Shown here: positions 1 to 8,078 of the stretch, piece by piece
Numbering within the stretch: position 1 is the first letter of the stretch
Layout of the letters: each line of letters opens with the position of its first letter
Assembly (NCBI GenBank): GCA_042088665.1
Contig: JBELMB010000019.1
Span: 1 to 48,288, forward strand
Direction: 5' to 3'
Source: JBELMB01 sp042088665
GTDB taxonomy: Bacteria; Pseudomonadota; Alphaproteobacteria; Rhodobacterales; Rhodobacteraceae
DNA: 48,288 nt
Made by a program: the position numbers and the translations under genes
Notes under the pieces: model-generated
The model's database searches: none
Seen by the model: the letters and a program-made list of their open reading frames with translations, nothing else
Told to the model about the DNA's origin: nothing

Positions 1-799
1 TCAGCAAAGCGTCGTAGCCCTCAAATCCGGCGATGTTTTCTCCGGCGGCCAGCGGCATCGGCGCAGCCGCTGCCAGCGTTTCCCATGCAACATGGGGGGC
101 ATATGCGGGCAGGGGTTCCTCCAACCAGGCAAGCTGCGCCGCTTCGACACTGTGGGCAAAGGTCATGGCCGTGTCCAGTTCCCAGGCCTGATTGGCATCA
201 GCGGCCAGGCTTTCCTGCGCACCGATGCTCTTGCAAAGATCCAGAACAGCGGCGATGTCCCTCTCAAGATCAAACCCGACCTTGACCTTGAACCGGGAAA
301 ACCCGGCCCGGCGCGCGCGATCAATCTCAGCCGCCGCTGCGGAGATGTGGATACCGCTGGCATAGACGGGGGCACCCGCGCGCGCATCTGCATTCAAAAG
401 CTGCCGGACAGGCACGCCAGCGCGCCGCGCAAAGAGATCCCAAAGCGCGATGTCCAGACTTGCGATGACCTGCCGAAACGGACCAAACTCGCCACATTGC
501 AGCGCGCGCAATCGCGTCGCATCGCGAAGATAGTGGAACAGGTCCCCCGGGGCAGTGGCGGCAAATCCCAACACCAGATCGGCCAGATCCGCCTTGAGCA
601 GGTTGACCCGGTGCTCGGCGCCCGCCGCAGGCCAGTTCGCAAAGACCTCGCCAAACCCAAAGCAGCCCTCCGCGTCCTCGATCCGGACAAACACCGCGGG
701 GCGATCCCGCATCACCCCGAACGAGGTCGCGACAGGGATCTTGATCGGGCAGCGCATCGCAAAGGCCTGGACGCGCGCAATCTGGATGACAGTCTCCAC
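1..799 (-). CDS. Mandelate racemase/muconate lactonizing enzyme family protein, C-terminus beyond window
   Basis: I translated the reverse strand by hand; the frame is open from here to the left edge with no stop. The product is an enolase-superfamily enzyme: an N-terminal capping domain (CPIKIPVATSFG), the catalytic KVKVG pair of lysines, the metal ligand in DANQAW, a second in WLEEPLP, and AGEN. The C-terminal barrel strands are cut off, so the substrate cannot be read. The KxK lysines place it in the muconate-lactonizing/mandelate-racemase subgroup, and the neighbouring uronate genes make a sugar-acid dehydratase or cycloisomerase plausible. I prefer the GTG at 799 because the ribosome-binding GGAGGG (complement of 809-814) lies nine bases upstream. 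An in-frame ATG at 838 is the alternative. It is divergent from the GMC oxidoreductase. Confidence 0.85.
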   Translation of the reverse strand, partial: METVIQIARVQAFAMRCPIKIPVATSFGVMRDRPAVFVRIEDAEGCFGFGEVFANWPAAGAEHRVNLLKADLADLVLGFAATAPGDLFHYLRDATRLRALQCGEFGPFRQVIASLDIALWDLFARRAGVPVRQLLNADARAGAPVYASGIHISAAAAEIDRARRAGFSRFKVKVGFDLERDIAAVLDLCKSIGAQESLAADANQAWELDTAMTFAHSVEAAQLAWLEEPLPAYAPHVAWETLAAAAPMPLAAGENIAGFEGYDALL

Positions 800-888
800 G
801 ATGTCCGACCCTCCGGGGTTCACGGCGGCACGCGCCATCGCTGCTTTTGCAGTGTTATTTCCAAAGCGTAGCGGTAATATCTGGCCTC

Positions 889-2502
889 ATGAAGGGTTAT
901 GATTACATCATCGTCGGATCGGGGTCTGCGGGCGCCGTGCTGGCCACGCGGCTGACCGAGAATCCGGATGTGCGCGTGCTTGTGATCGAAGCTGGCGCGC
1001 GGGACAACGGCTTCTGGCTCAAGCTGCCGGTGGGCTACTTTCGCTCGATCTATGACCCGCGCCACTCCCATCTGTACAAATCCGAACCGGATGACGGCAT
1101 CGCCGGGCGGCAAATGGATTGCCCGCGTGGGCGCGTGCTTGGGGGATCAGGCGCGATCAACGGTCTGATCTACATTCGCGGTCAGCACGAAGATTTCGAC
1201 GATTGGCGCGATCTGGGTGCTGCCGGATGGGGGTATCGTGACGTGCTGCCCCATTTCCGCAGCATCGAAGCCTATGACGGCCCGCCCTCACAGTATCGCG
1301 GCGCGCATGGTCCGATCAGCGTACGGGATCTGCGCAACGACAACGCCGCCTGCAACGCATGGCTTGACGCGGCCTCGGCTTATGGGCTGCCGCCCAACGC
1401 AGATTTCAATGGCGAGGCCTCTGTCGGGATTGGTCGCTATCAGTTGACGCTGGATGGTCATTGGCGGTCCAGCGCGGGACGGTCGATGCTGAAACCAGCC
1501 TTGGCGCGGCCCAATCTGACTCTCGCCTTGCGCGCGCGTGTGACCGGCCTGATCCGGCAAGAATCCCAAGTGACCGGAGTGCGCTATGTTCAGAACGGGG
1601 CAGAGCATCACGTCCATGCCGACAGCGAGGTCATGCTTTGCGCCGGTTCCGTTCAGTCGCCGCAGATTCTGCAGCTGGCGGGGATCGGGCCTGCGGATCT
1701 GCTGCGGTCGCAGGACATCGAGGTGGTGCATGACGCGCCAGAGGTGGGGGCGAACCTGCAGGATCACCTGCAACTCCGGACCATTGTCACACTGGCCGAC
1801 GGCAAGGACTCCCTGAATTCTCAGGTTCGTAGCCCCATCGGGCTGGCGCGGATGGGACTGGAATGGCTCTTGGCGCAACGTGGTCCGCTGACCGTTGGTG
1901 CCGGGCAGGTCGGTGGGGCGATGTGCACAAAATACGCGACTGGAGACCGGCCCGATCTGCAGCTTTTTGTCATGCCGCTCAGCGTCGACAAACCGGGCAC
2001 ACCGCTGCACCGGGAGCCGGGGTTCACCACGTCCTTCTGGCAATGCCATCCTGAAAGTCGCGGATCTGTCCGTATCAGGGGAGCCGATCCTCTGGCTGAT
2101 CCTGAAATCAGGCTGAACTACCTCAGCACACAGCGCGATTGCGATGTGATGGTCGAAGGCCTCCGGATCGTACGCGACATCTATAATCAGCCCGGTTTCA
2201 AGGACCGCTGGACCAGAGAAGTGGTCCCCGGTGCAGATCTCCAGAGCTATGATCAGATTTTGAACGCCGCCCGGGCGATGTCGAGCACGGTCTACCATCT
2301 GGTCGGGACCTGTCGGATGGGCAGCGACGCAAACGCGGTGGTCGATAGCGACCTCCGTGTAAATGGCGTGGAGGGCCTGCGCGTCGTGGACGCCTCGGTC
2401 ATGCCCAAGATCACCGCGGCCAACACCAACGCGGCCACGCTCATGATTGCCGAAAAAGCCGCGAGCTTGATCAAGGGAGAGTTGCGGTCAGGGCTTGGCT
2501 GA
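889..2502 (+). CDS. GMC-family FAD-dependent oxidoreductase (choline/alcohol dehydrogenase-like)
   Basis: The 537-residue product has the full glucose-methanol-choline architecture. Near the N-terminus is the FAD-binding motif YIIVGSGSAGAVLA, followed by IEAG. The first GMC signature is GRVLGGSGAINGLIYIRG (about residue 80) and the second is GSVQSPQILQLAGIGP. The C-terminal catalytic part has VYHLVGTCRMG and ITAANTNAATLMIAEKA. Length is normal for the family. The open frame extends to 847, but the ATG at 889 begins MKGYDYIIVG exactly where family members begin. GMC enzymes oxidise alcohol groups of sugars, polyols or choline; the sequence does not tell which. It is divergent from the enolase-superfamily gene on its left and convergent with kdgD on its right, so it is probably its own transcript or coupled to something upstream. 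Confidence 0.93.
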   Translation: MKGYDYIIVGSGSAGAVLATRLTENPDVRVLVIEAGARDNGFWLKLPVGYFRSIYDPRHSHLYKSEPDDGIAGRQMDCPRGRVLGGSGAINGLIYIRGQHEDFDDWRDLGAAGWGYRDVLPHFRSIEAYDGPPSQYRGAHGPISVRDLRNDNAACNAWLDAASAYGLPPNADFNGEASVGIGRYQLTLDGHWRSSAGRSMLKPALARPNLTLALRARVTGLIRQESQVTGVRYVQNGAEHHVHADSEVMLCAGSVQSPQILQLAGIGPADLLRSQDIEVVHDAPEVGANLQDHLQLRTIVTLADGKDSLNSQVRSPIGLARMGLEWLLAQRGPLTVGAGQVGGAMCTKYATGDRPDLQLFVMPLSVDKPGTPLHREPGFTTSFWQCHPESRGSVRIRGADPLADPEIRLNYLSTQRDCDVMVEGLRIVRDIYNQPGFKDRWTREVVPGADLQSYDQILNAARAMSSTVYHLVGTCRMGSDANAVVDSDLRVNGVEGLRVVDASVMPKITAANTNAATLMIAEKAASLIKGELRSGLG

Positions 2503-2511
2503 TGGCGCCTT

Positions 2512-3381
2512 TTAGGTCTGCATCATCTCGCGCTCTTCACCTGTCAGGTCAGTCAGCGGAGAGCGCACCGACCCGGTGTCAAACCCCCGCAAAGCCACGC
2601 CCGCCTTGATGGCGGATACGGCATAGCCGGTCTTGCGGTCACGGATCTTGGCGAAAGGGTGGTAGAAATCGCGCAACATGGCCTCGCATGTCGCGTCGTC
2701 CTGCGTGCTGAACGCTGCGAAGAATTTCAGCGCGGTCTCCGGGACAAAGTTGAACACCGTGGATGAATAGGTGTGTACGCCTGCGCCCCGGAAGGCTTGG
2801 GCAAACAACTCATGCGTGGGCATGCCACGGATGAATGAGAGCCGGTCGCCCAAGCCCACGGTGATCCGTTTGACGGTGTCGATGTCGCCCGTGCCATCCT
2901 TGAACCCGATCAGGTTCGGACAGTTGTCAGCGAGGTGTGCAAGCGTCTCGGCGGACACGACCGACTGGCCACGGTTGTAGACGATGACGCCCATGGTCGT
3001 GGCATTGCAGACGGCTCTGACATGGGCCTCGATCCCGTCTTGTGGCGCGCCGATCAGGTAGTGGGGCAGCAGGAGGATGCCGTCGCCACCTGCTGCCTCG
3101 ATCTCTTGTGCCATGTCACAGGCCAACTTTGTGCCGTAGCCACATCCTGCGATCACTGGCTGACCGGGCTGCACGGCGCGGGCGGTCTTGACGACCTCGA
3201 CACCTTCGGACGGCAACAGGGAAAACAACTCACCCGTGCCTCCGGCCACGATCAGGCCTGCGATCTTGTGCGGACTGAGCCATTCCAGATGCGCCGCGAA
3301 AACCGCCGCGTTGAAAGTGTCGTCAGCATCAAACGGCGTCAGCGGGAAAGACAGCAGCCCGGAACGGATGATGGATTTCAA
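2512..3381 (-). CDS. kdgD: 5-dehydro-4-deoxyglucarate dehydratase (KDG dehydratase)
   Basis: A DapA-superfamily (class I aldolase barrel) enzyme of 289 residues. Features seen are GLLSFPLTPFDADD, the AGGTGELFSLLPSEG loop, the catalytic tyrosine in VIVYNRGQ and the Schiff-base lysine in LIGFKDGTGD. This set is characteristic of KdgD, which dehydrates and decarboxylates 5-keto-4-deoxyglucarate to 2-oxoglutarate semialdehyde. It fits the pathway formed with udh, the lactonase, the glucarate-type dehydratase and garD here. The listed start is a TTG. Family members usually have a few more N-terminal residues (TELK-like), which are encoded just upstream without an ATG or GTG, so the true start is unsettled and may be an unusual codon. 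It lies 60 bases downstream of udh on the same strand and probably shares its transcript. Confidence 0.92.
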   Translation of the reverse strand: MKSIIRSGLLSFPLTPFDADDTFNAAVFAAHLEWLSPHKIAGLIVAGGTGELFSLLPSEGVEVVKTARAVQPGQPVIAGCGYGTKLACDMAQEIEAAGGDGILLLPHYLIGAPQDGIEAHVRAVCNATTMGVIVYNRGQSVVSAETLAHLADNCPNLIGFKDGTGDIDTVKRITVGLGDRLSFIRGMPTHELFAQAFRGAGVHTYSSTVFNFVPETALKFFAAFSTQDDATCEAMLRDFYHPFAKIRDRKTGYAVSAIKAGVALRGFDTGSVRSPLTDLTGEEREMMQT

Positions 3382-3441
3382 TTCGGTCGGAGCAATCTTG
3401 GGTCGAGCTTCCTTGCGCAGGGATCGTCGGGTTCGGGCGTG

Positions 3442-4239
3442 CTATTCGTGAATGCCGTCACCACAAAAGCCGCCACCCTGGTACACGGCGTTCACATCAT
3501 CTGCCGGTGGTCTGTCCATCTCGGCGTCGATCTTGGCGCGGAAGGTTTCGGCGTCGTCCTTGGGTTGCCATCCCAGATAGGCCACATCCCGGTTGTCCCA
3601 CCAAGAGGCCGCGTTGGCCGAGGCACCGTAGATCACCGGGTTGCCGAGGCGCGACACGGTAAAGATACGTTCGATCAGCAGAATGAAGTCATCATGGCTC
3701 ATCCACGTCGACAACATGCGGTGATTGCGCGGCTCCGGAAAGCAGGATCCGATCCGCACGGAGGCGGTTTCGATCCCGAATTTATGATAATACATGCTCG
3801 CCAGTGCTTCGCCAAAGACCTTGGACACACCATAAAGCCCGTCGGGGCGGGTCAGTGACTTGGAATCCAGTCTTTCTGTCTGCTTGTGAAATCCGATGGC
3901 GTGGTTCGAACTGGCGAAGATGATCCGCGGCGTCACAGAGGATTTTCGCGCGGCTTCGTAAAGGTTGAACATTCCGTCGAGGTTGGCGTTGCGGATGGTT
4001 TCCCATTTTGCCTCGGTCGCTTGCCCGCCCATGTGGACGATGCCATCGCAGCCTTCGACAAGCGCTTCGACGGCGGCCTTGTCACCGATATCGCAATACA
4101 CGATTTCTTCGCCCTCGGCCGCGTCACCCAACCCCTTGCGCGCACTCAGGCGCATGGTTTCGGCGATGGGTTTCAGCCGTTCGCGGCAGACGGCGCCAAG
4201 GTTGCCATTGGCGCCTGTGATCAGGAGTTTCTTCAGCAT
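3442..4239 (-). CDS. udh: Uronate dehydrogenase (NAD-dependent)
   Basis: A 265-residue short-chain epimerase/dehydrogenase-type protein, the same length as the characterised Agrobacterium enzyme as I remember it. The Rossmann motif GANGNLG is at residues 9-15. The catalytic dyad is Y136 and K140 in LYGVSK, with the serine in FASSNHAIG before it. SVRIGSCFPEPRNHRMLSTW and WWDNRDVAYLGWQPKDDAE are typical of uronate dehydrogenases. It oxidises galacturonate or glucuronate to the aldaro-1,4(5)-lactone with NAD. Its ATG overlaps the stop codon of the upstream remnant (ATGCTGA), so translation was probably coupled to the gene that has since been broken. kdgD follows on the same strand. Confidence 0.94.
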   Translation of the reverse strand: MLKKLLITGANGNLGAVCRERLKPIAETMRLSARKGLGDAAEGEEIVYCDIGDKAAVEALVEGCDGIVHMGGQATEAKWETIRNANLDGMFNLYEAARKSSVTPRIIFASSNHAIGFHKQTERLDSKSLTRPDGLYGVSKVFGEALASMYYHKFGIETASVRIGSCFPEPRNHRMLSTWMSHDDFILLIERIFTVSRLGNPVIYGASANAASWWDNRDVAYLGWQPKDDAETFRAKIDAEMDRPPADDVNAVYQGGGFCGDGIHE

Positions 4240-4446
4240 GGGACTCTCATCAGGGTTTGGGGTTCAGCGCGGATGCGCGTCAGAAAGCTCAAGGCCGCAC
4301 GGCGCATGTCAGGTGTCTCAAGGTGTCCGCTGCCGGGGGCCAGAAAGGTCTCGAACGCAGGACAGTCTTGATAGGCAGAGCGCACTCTTGCAAGGGCCGG
4401 ATCGCGCGCATCGGGTGGGGGCAGGGGGTCATCGGCCCCATGGCAC
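4233..4446 (-). pseudogene. C-terminal remnant of an alpha/beta hydrolase
   Basis: In the frame that ends at the TGA overlapping udh, about 70 residues read like the tail of a dienelactone-hydrolase-like alpha/beta hydrolase. HGADDPLPPPDA resembles the acid-residue loop, and APGSGHLETPDMRRAALSFL resembles the catalytic histidine followed by the last helix. Nothing of the N-terminal two thirds or the nucleophile elbow precedes it. Upstream, this frame leaves the family and the other frame becomes an enolase-superfamily N-terminus. I read it as a truncated gene left after a deletion. The hydrolase assignment rests on motif recall only. Confidence 0.6.
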
Positions 4447-4681
4447 CGGGTGGGAAACGGCTCTGTTGCAGAAGTTTCTGGATCAGGGCCTCGATCCTGC
4501 GCGGATCCTGACCTTCGATCTGAAGGTACAGGTGGTCCAGCAGGGGTGGCAGCGCCCGGTCGGGGCCGTGGTTGTAACACTCGCCCCAGCCGGTGATGCC
4601 CTCATCCGTGTCAATCGCAACAATGACCCGGGGGCGGTTGCCGTCCCGCGACATGAAATTGCGAAGGCCGTTTATTCTCAA
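4437..4681 (-). pseudogene. N-terminal remnant of a mandelate racemase/dehydratase (enolase superfamily)
   Basis: From a TTG at 4681 the frame encodes about 80 residues of an enolase-superfamily capping domain: LRINGLRNF, VIVAIDTDEGITGWGECYN, LYLQIEGQDPRRIEALIQKLL and FPPGAMG. In intact relatives this is followed at once by AISAIDxALWD and the barrel. Here the frame instead runs into unrelated residues and stops at 4289, while another frame picks up the hydrolase tail. The junction lies at about 4436-4446. The start follows the stop of the SMP-30 gene by a few bases, so this was an operon member. It may have been a galactonate-, gluconate- or aldarolactone-acting enzyme; too little remains to say. 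Confidence 0.75.
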
Positions 4682-4685
4682 ACCT

Positions 4686-5567
4686 CTAGCCTGCGAACCG
4701 GGTTTGTGGAACGCCCCGAATGCCCAACCCCGTGACGGCAAAAAGCCCCCCGGCCTCGGGCTGGTCGCGGCCCTCTGCGAGGCCGACACCAATGGAGGTG
4801 ACGTAGAGCACATCCAGTTGCGCGCCCCCGAACATCGGCTTGGTCGGCTTTTCTATGGGCATGTCGATGGTCATCAGCACCTCGCCGGTGGGCGACAGGC
4901 GGTACAACTGCCAGCCACTGACGCCAGCCTGCCAGTAGCATCCCTCGGCATCGACCGTGCCACCATCTGGACGCCCCGCAACCGCGCGCGTGTCAAAGAA
5001 TGTCTCGGGCGCACCGGGAGTGCCGGTTGCGCCGTCGTAGTCACAGGCCCAGATCGTGCGGACCGACGGATTGCTGTCCGAGAAAAACATCCGGCGGCCA
5101 TCGGGCGAAAACGCCAGACCATTTGTCGTGTAGATCCCGCCCCTCCACATGGTGACGGTCAGATCAGGGTCGAGCCGGTAAAAGGCACCAAGCGGTTCTG
5201 GCGGGCTGCCTTCCTTCATGCTGCCGGCCCATAACCGGCCCTGTGCATCGGTGGCCCCGTCGTTGAACCGGTTGCTTGGCAGATGCGATTCCGGGTCAAA
5301 GATCGCGTCACGCTGGCCCGTGTCCGGATCAAAGAACCAAAACCCCGACTTCGTTGCCAGGACCAAACCACCCGACGCGCGCAGCGCGAGGCATCCCACC
5401 GGTTCGCCAAAGTCAAAACGGCGGTTCTCGCCGGTGGCAGGATCGTAGCGATAGATCAGCCCGGCCGGGATATCGACCCACCACAACACCTGCGCGATGT
5501 CGTCCCAGACCGCACCCTCGCCAACCCTGCTTCGGGAGGGCACGACGCATTTGATTTCCACAGCCAT
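4686..5567 (-). CDS. SMP-30/gluconolactonase family protein, probable aldarolactonase
   Basis: A 293-residue six-bladed beta-propeller lactonase. The divalent-metal ligands of the family are all present: E17 in VGEGAVW, N102 in NRFNDG, N149 in TTNGLAFSPDG and D201 in GRPDGGTVD. Such enzymes hydrolyse sugar lactones. Beside udh, the natural substrate is the galactaro- or glucarolactone that udh releases, giving galactarate or glucarate for GarD and the glucarate-type dehydratase. The ATG directly follows the TGA of the GntR gene (TGAATG), so the two are co-translated, and the remnant gene follows the stop at once. There is no signal peptide, so it is cytoplasmic. Confidence 0.92.
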   Translation of the reverse strand: MAVEIKCVVPSRSRVGEGAVWDDIAQVLWWVDIPAGLIYRYDPATGENRRFDFGEPVGCLALRASGGLVLATKSGFWFFDPDTGQRDAIFDPESHLPSNRFNDGATDAQGRLWAGSMKEGSPPEPLGAFYRLDPDLTVTMWRGGIYTTNGLAFSPDGRRMFFSDSNPSVRTIWACDYDGATGTPGAPETFFDTRAVAGRPDGGTVDAEGCYWQAGVSGWQLYRLSPTGEVLMTIDMPIEKPTKPMFGGAQLDVLYVTSIGVGLAEGRDQPEAGGLFAVTGLGIRGVPQTRFAG

Positions 5568-6284
5568 TCAGTTCCCCTTGAAGACCCTGCGTTCAGACCC
5601 GTCGATATGGTCAAGCATGACCCTGCGCGCCGCCCTTGGGTCGCGGCGGGCAAGGGCGTCCACGATTTTCATGTGCTCCGAGGTCATCCTCTTGCCCTTG
5701 CGCGCGCCGATGACGCCGAGGCTGCGCAGGAAACTCCCGACAAACTTCCAATGCGGATGCAGCATCTGCACGGTTTCGACCAGAAAGCGGCTGTCAGACA
5801 ACTCTGCAATAGTTGTGTGGAACTTGACGTCGATAGTGACCGCGTCGTCACCTTTGGACAGCCGGTCCCGCATCTCTTCGACAATCGCGCGAAGGCGCAA
5901 GATATCGCCTGATTTGGCGTTTTGCGTGGCGCGTTCCACCGTGTCCGCCTCAACCGTCGGGCGGAACTGGAAAAAGGCGGCGATGTCGTCAACGCTTTGC
6001 AGCGGGCTGAACCTCGATTGATCGTTTGACAAACCACTTGTGACAAAGGATCCGGCCCCCCGGCGGGACACGAAAAGCCCTGAATCCCAGAGCTTTGAGA
6101 GCGCAGCGCGTACAACGGGCCGCGAGACGCCGTAGGTTTCTGACAGCTCGTTCTCACTGGGAAGCTTTTGCCCAAGCGCATAGTGCCCAAACCTGATCTG
6201 GTCCAGAAATTGCTTGTAGACTTGGCTTTCCAGTCGGTCACCTGCGGGTGCCGGCACATCGGGAAACATGGGTGGTGTGTCCAT
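5568..6284 (-). CDS. GntR-family transcriptional regulator, FadR/FCD subfamily
   Basis: A 238-residue regulator. The N-terminal winged helix is at residues 15-85 (IRFGHYALGQKLPSENELSETYGVSRPVVRAALSKL is the key stretch, with the wing in SRRGAGSFV). The C-terminal FCD helical domain has metal-ligand-type acidic and histidine residues (DVKFH, MLHPHW, HMKIVDAL). FCD regulators usually repress organic and sugar acid catabolism and release DNA on binding the acid. It heads the minus-strand cluster GntR, SMP-30, remnant, udh, kdgD and faces the chimeric ORF. The perfect inverted repeat at 6357-6386 is the best operator candidate in this gap. Confidence 0.93.
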   Translation of the reverse strand: MDTPPMFPDVPAPAGDRLESQVYKQFLDQIRFGHYALGQKLPSENELSETYGVSRPVVRAALSKLWDSGLFVSRRGAGSFVTSGLSNDQSRFSPLQSVDDIAAFFQFRPTVEADTVERATQNAKSGDILRLRAIVEEMRDRLSKGDDAVTIDVKFHTTIAELSDSRFLVETVQMLHPHWKFVGSFLRSLGVIGARKGKRMTSEHMKIVDALARRDPRAARRVMLDHIDGSERRVFKGN

Positions 6285-6356
6285 GGTCCTTGAGGGGGCG
6301 CAGATCCAGAGTTGACTGACAACATCAAGAAACAGGTTAGACAGCTTTTAGATGCA

Positions 6357-6386
6357 GCGCAAATTTGCGGCACCGAAAATTTGCGC
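6357..6386. promoter_or_regulatory. Perfect 10-10-10 inverted repeat, candidate GntR operator
   Basis: GCGCAAATTT (6357-6366) is matched by AAATTTGCGC (6377-6386) across a ten-base spacer. The left arm is itself part of a 12-base perfect palindrome, CGCAAATTTGCG (6358-6369). It lies 73 bases upstream of the GntR start, between that gene and the remains of the divergent transport operon. This is where an autoregulating repressor would bind. The binding protein is inferred from position only. Confidence 0.6.
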
Positions 6387-6584
6387 AAGAGCACGCGAAT
6401 CCGGTGTCTATCTGGCGGGAAACACATCATTCGGCTTTGGCGAACGTCGTCACTGGCCGCCCTGACAGAGTTGGCGACGCCCTTGGCGCAAGAGCCGGTT
6501 TTGTGGGCCAGGCATTCCTGCCAACAGTTCCATCCGGTCTGCAACGACGACATCCAGTCGCTGATCGATGCAACCGAAGCGGTC

Positions 6585-7590
6585 GACGACTGGCCCAGCC
6601 TGTTCCGTCTGAACTGCGGCGAGGTCGAAGCGCCGAACCGCTGGCCCACCCCGGAACGCCCGACGCTGGATCCGTGGGTCGTGGTTGGCGAAGGTCACTC
6701 GGCCGGGTCAACGCAGGTGATGATGGAGCGCATTCCCTTGGTCTGGCAGGTCGACACCGCTGGAAACCAGCTGCCCTGCGTGGACAAGCTGCAATGGGGT
6801 GTGAGCCAGGGGTCTCAGGCCATCCTTCTCGAAGCGATCGGGGGCAGTATCGACATGCAAGCGCGCCGCATTTCGAACCGGGCCAACAAGCCTGTCCTGT
6901 CCGAGAACGCCGAGAGATCGGGATACAAGCTCTTTGAGCGGGTTGCTGCGCATTCCAACATTCTCGTGATCCACCTGAACCAGACCCACAAGGATCCGGT
7001 CATGCGCGCATGCATCCGCAACAAGGACGTGCGCATCGCATTGTCGCTTTGGATGGACCGTGATGAACTGATCGACATCGTCTGGCAGGGTCAGGGCGAG
7101 CCTTGGCAGATTGGTCCGTCAAAGTTGCATCTTCTCTACAACGAACAGTTGGGGAACCAGAACCCGGAGTACGACCCGGACCGGGTAAATGAACTGCTGG
7201 ATGCAGCGGGCTACACGGAGATGAACGGTGACGGTATCCGCTTGTTCCCGAACGGCGAACCCATTGTGTTCAACGTCAACTATGCGGGTGTCGAGCAGCC
7301 GGAATGGGGCGATGCGCCTGAAATCATCCGCGAGCGGTGGAGTGAAATCGGTGGTGGCGTGAATTCGTCCGGCGTCGAGCGGTCGATCTACGACAGCCAT
7401 GGTGAAGCCAACGAGCATGACTTCATGGTCTGGGGCGCGCCCGGTGGTCTGGACCCCACGCTCAGCCCGCGCGACGTGCGTGCGGAGCACCTCAGGCAAG
7501 CTGGTTCGCCATCCCGTGGACGCGTTGGTACCTGTCCGGTGGCACGGAAGGCGAGGAGCTTTGCGAAAGTGTGCTGCTTGATCCGAGGGT
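6585..7590 (+). pseudogene. Family-5 ABC solute-binding protein remnant (both ends missing, frameshift)
   Basis: DDWPSLFRL, LDPWVV, VDKLQWGVSQ, LLEAIGGSIDMQARRI, IHLNQTHKDPVMR, VRIALSLWMDRDELIDIV, WQIGPSKL and YDPDRVNELLDAAGY are successive landmarks of Dpp/Opp-type binding proteins from sugar-acid importers. The frame is correct to about 7494. After that the family sequence continues only in another frame (FAIPWTRWYLSGGTEGEE from about 7504), showing a frameshift. It then stops short of the true C-terminus. The signal peptide and first lobe are missing. Such a protein would have delivered the substrate to the permease whose fragment follows. Confidence 0.8.
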
Positions 7591-7595
7591 CCGCC

Positions 7596-8078
7596 ATGAG
7601 TGACGCGACCGAGACATCGCTGACGGTCGACACGGGCCATGCGGGCGCGGATGTCGCCATCGCCTCGCAGTGGCAACTGACCTGCTGGGCGTTCAAGAAA
7701 CACAAGTTGGCGATGGTCGGGCTTTGGATCATCGCGTTCCTGTACCTGATCTCGATTTCCGCGGAATTCGTCGCCCCCGACAATCCGTCGAAACAGAACC
7801 GGCGGGCGGTCTATCACCCACCGCAAATGATCCATTTCATCGACCGGACCGAAGACGGAACGCGCATCCGCCCCTACGTCTGGAAAATGGACCGTCAACG
7901 CGACCCGGACGCCCTCGCAATCAGCGATGTGACCTCCAGCGACAAGATTTACCTGACCATGGTCGGCCGCGGACCGGAGTACAAATGGTGGGGGATGTGG
8001 AAGACCGACATCCACCTTTTTGCGACCGAAAAATCTCGGGACAAGTTCCTTATTTTCGGCGCGGACCGGCTGGGTCCG
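7596..8078 (+). pseudogene. OppC/DppC-type permease, N-terminal fragment
   Basis: From the ATG at 7596 (MSDATE) the frame gives the cytoplasmic N-terminus WQLTCWAFKKHKLAMVGLW, the first membrane helix IIAFLYLISISAEFVAPDNP, and the long periplasmic insertion (PPQMIHFID, PYVW, EYKWWG, IHLF) typical of the YejE-like subgroup of OppC permeases. It ends at FLIFGADRLG, precisely the conserved point where intact members continue GRDxxSR into the membrane domain. Everything after that (five helices and the EAA loop) is gone. The next residues belong to an enolase-superfamily protein. Confidence 0.8.

Noticed and set aside
6365..6937. 190-codon plus-strand frame overlapping the binding-protein remnant
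   Set aside because: Arg/Ala/Pro-rich translation without family features. It is a GC-driven shadow of the frame that carries the binding-protein motifs.
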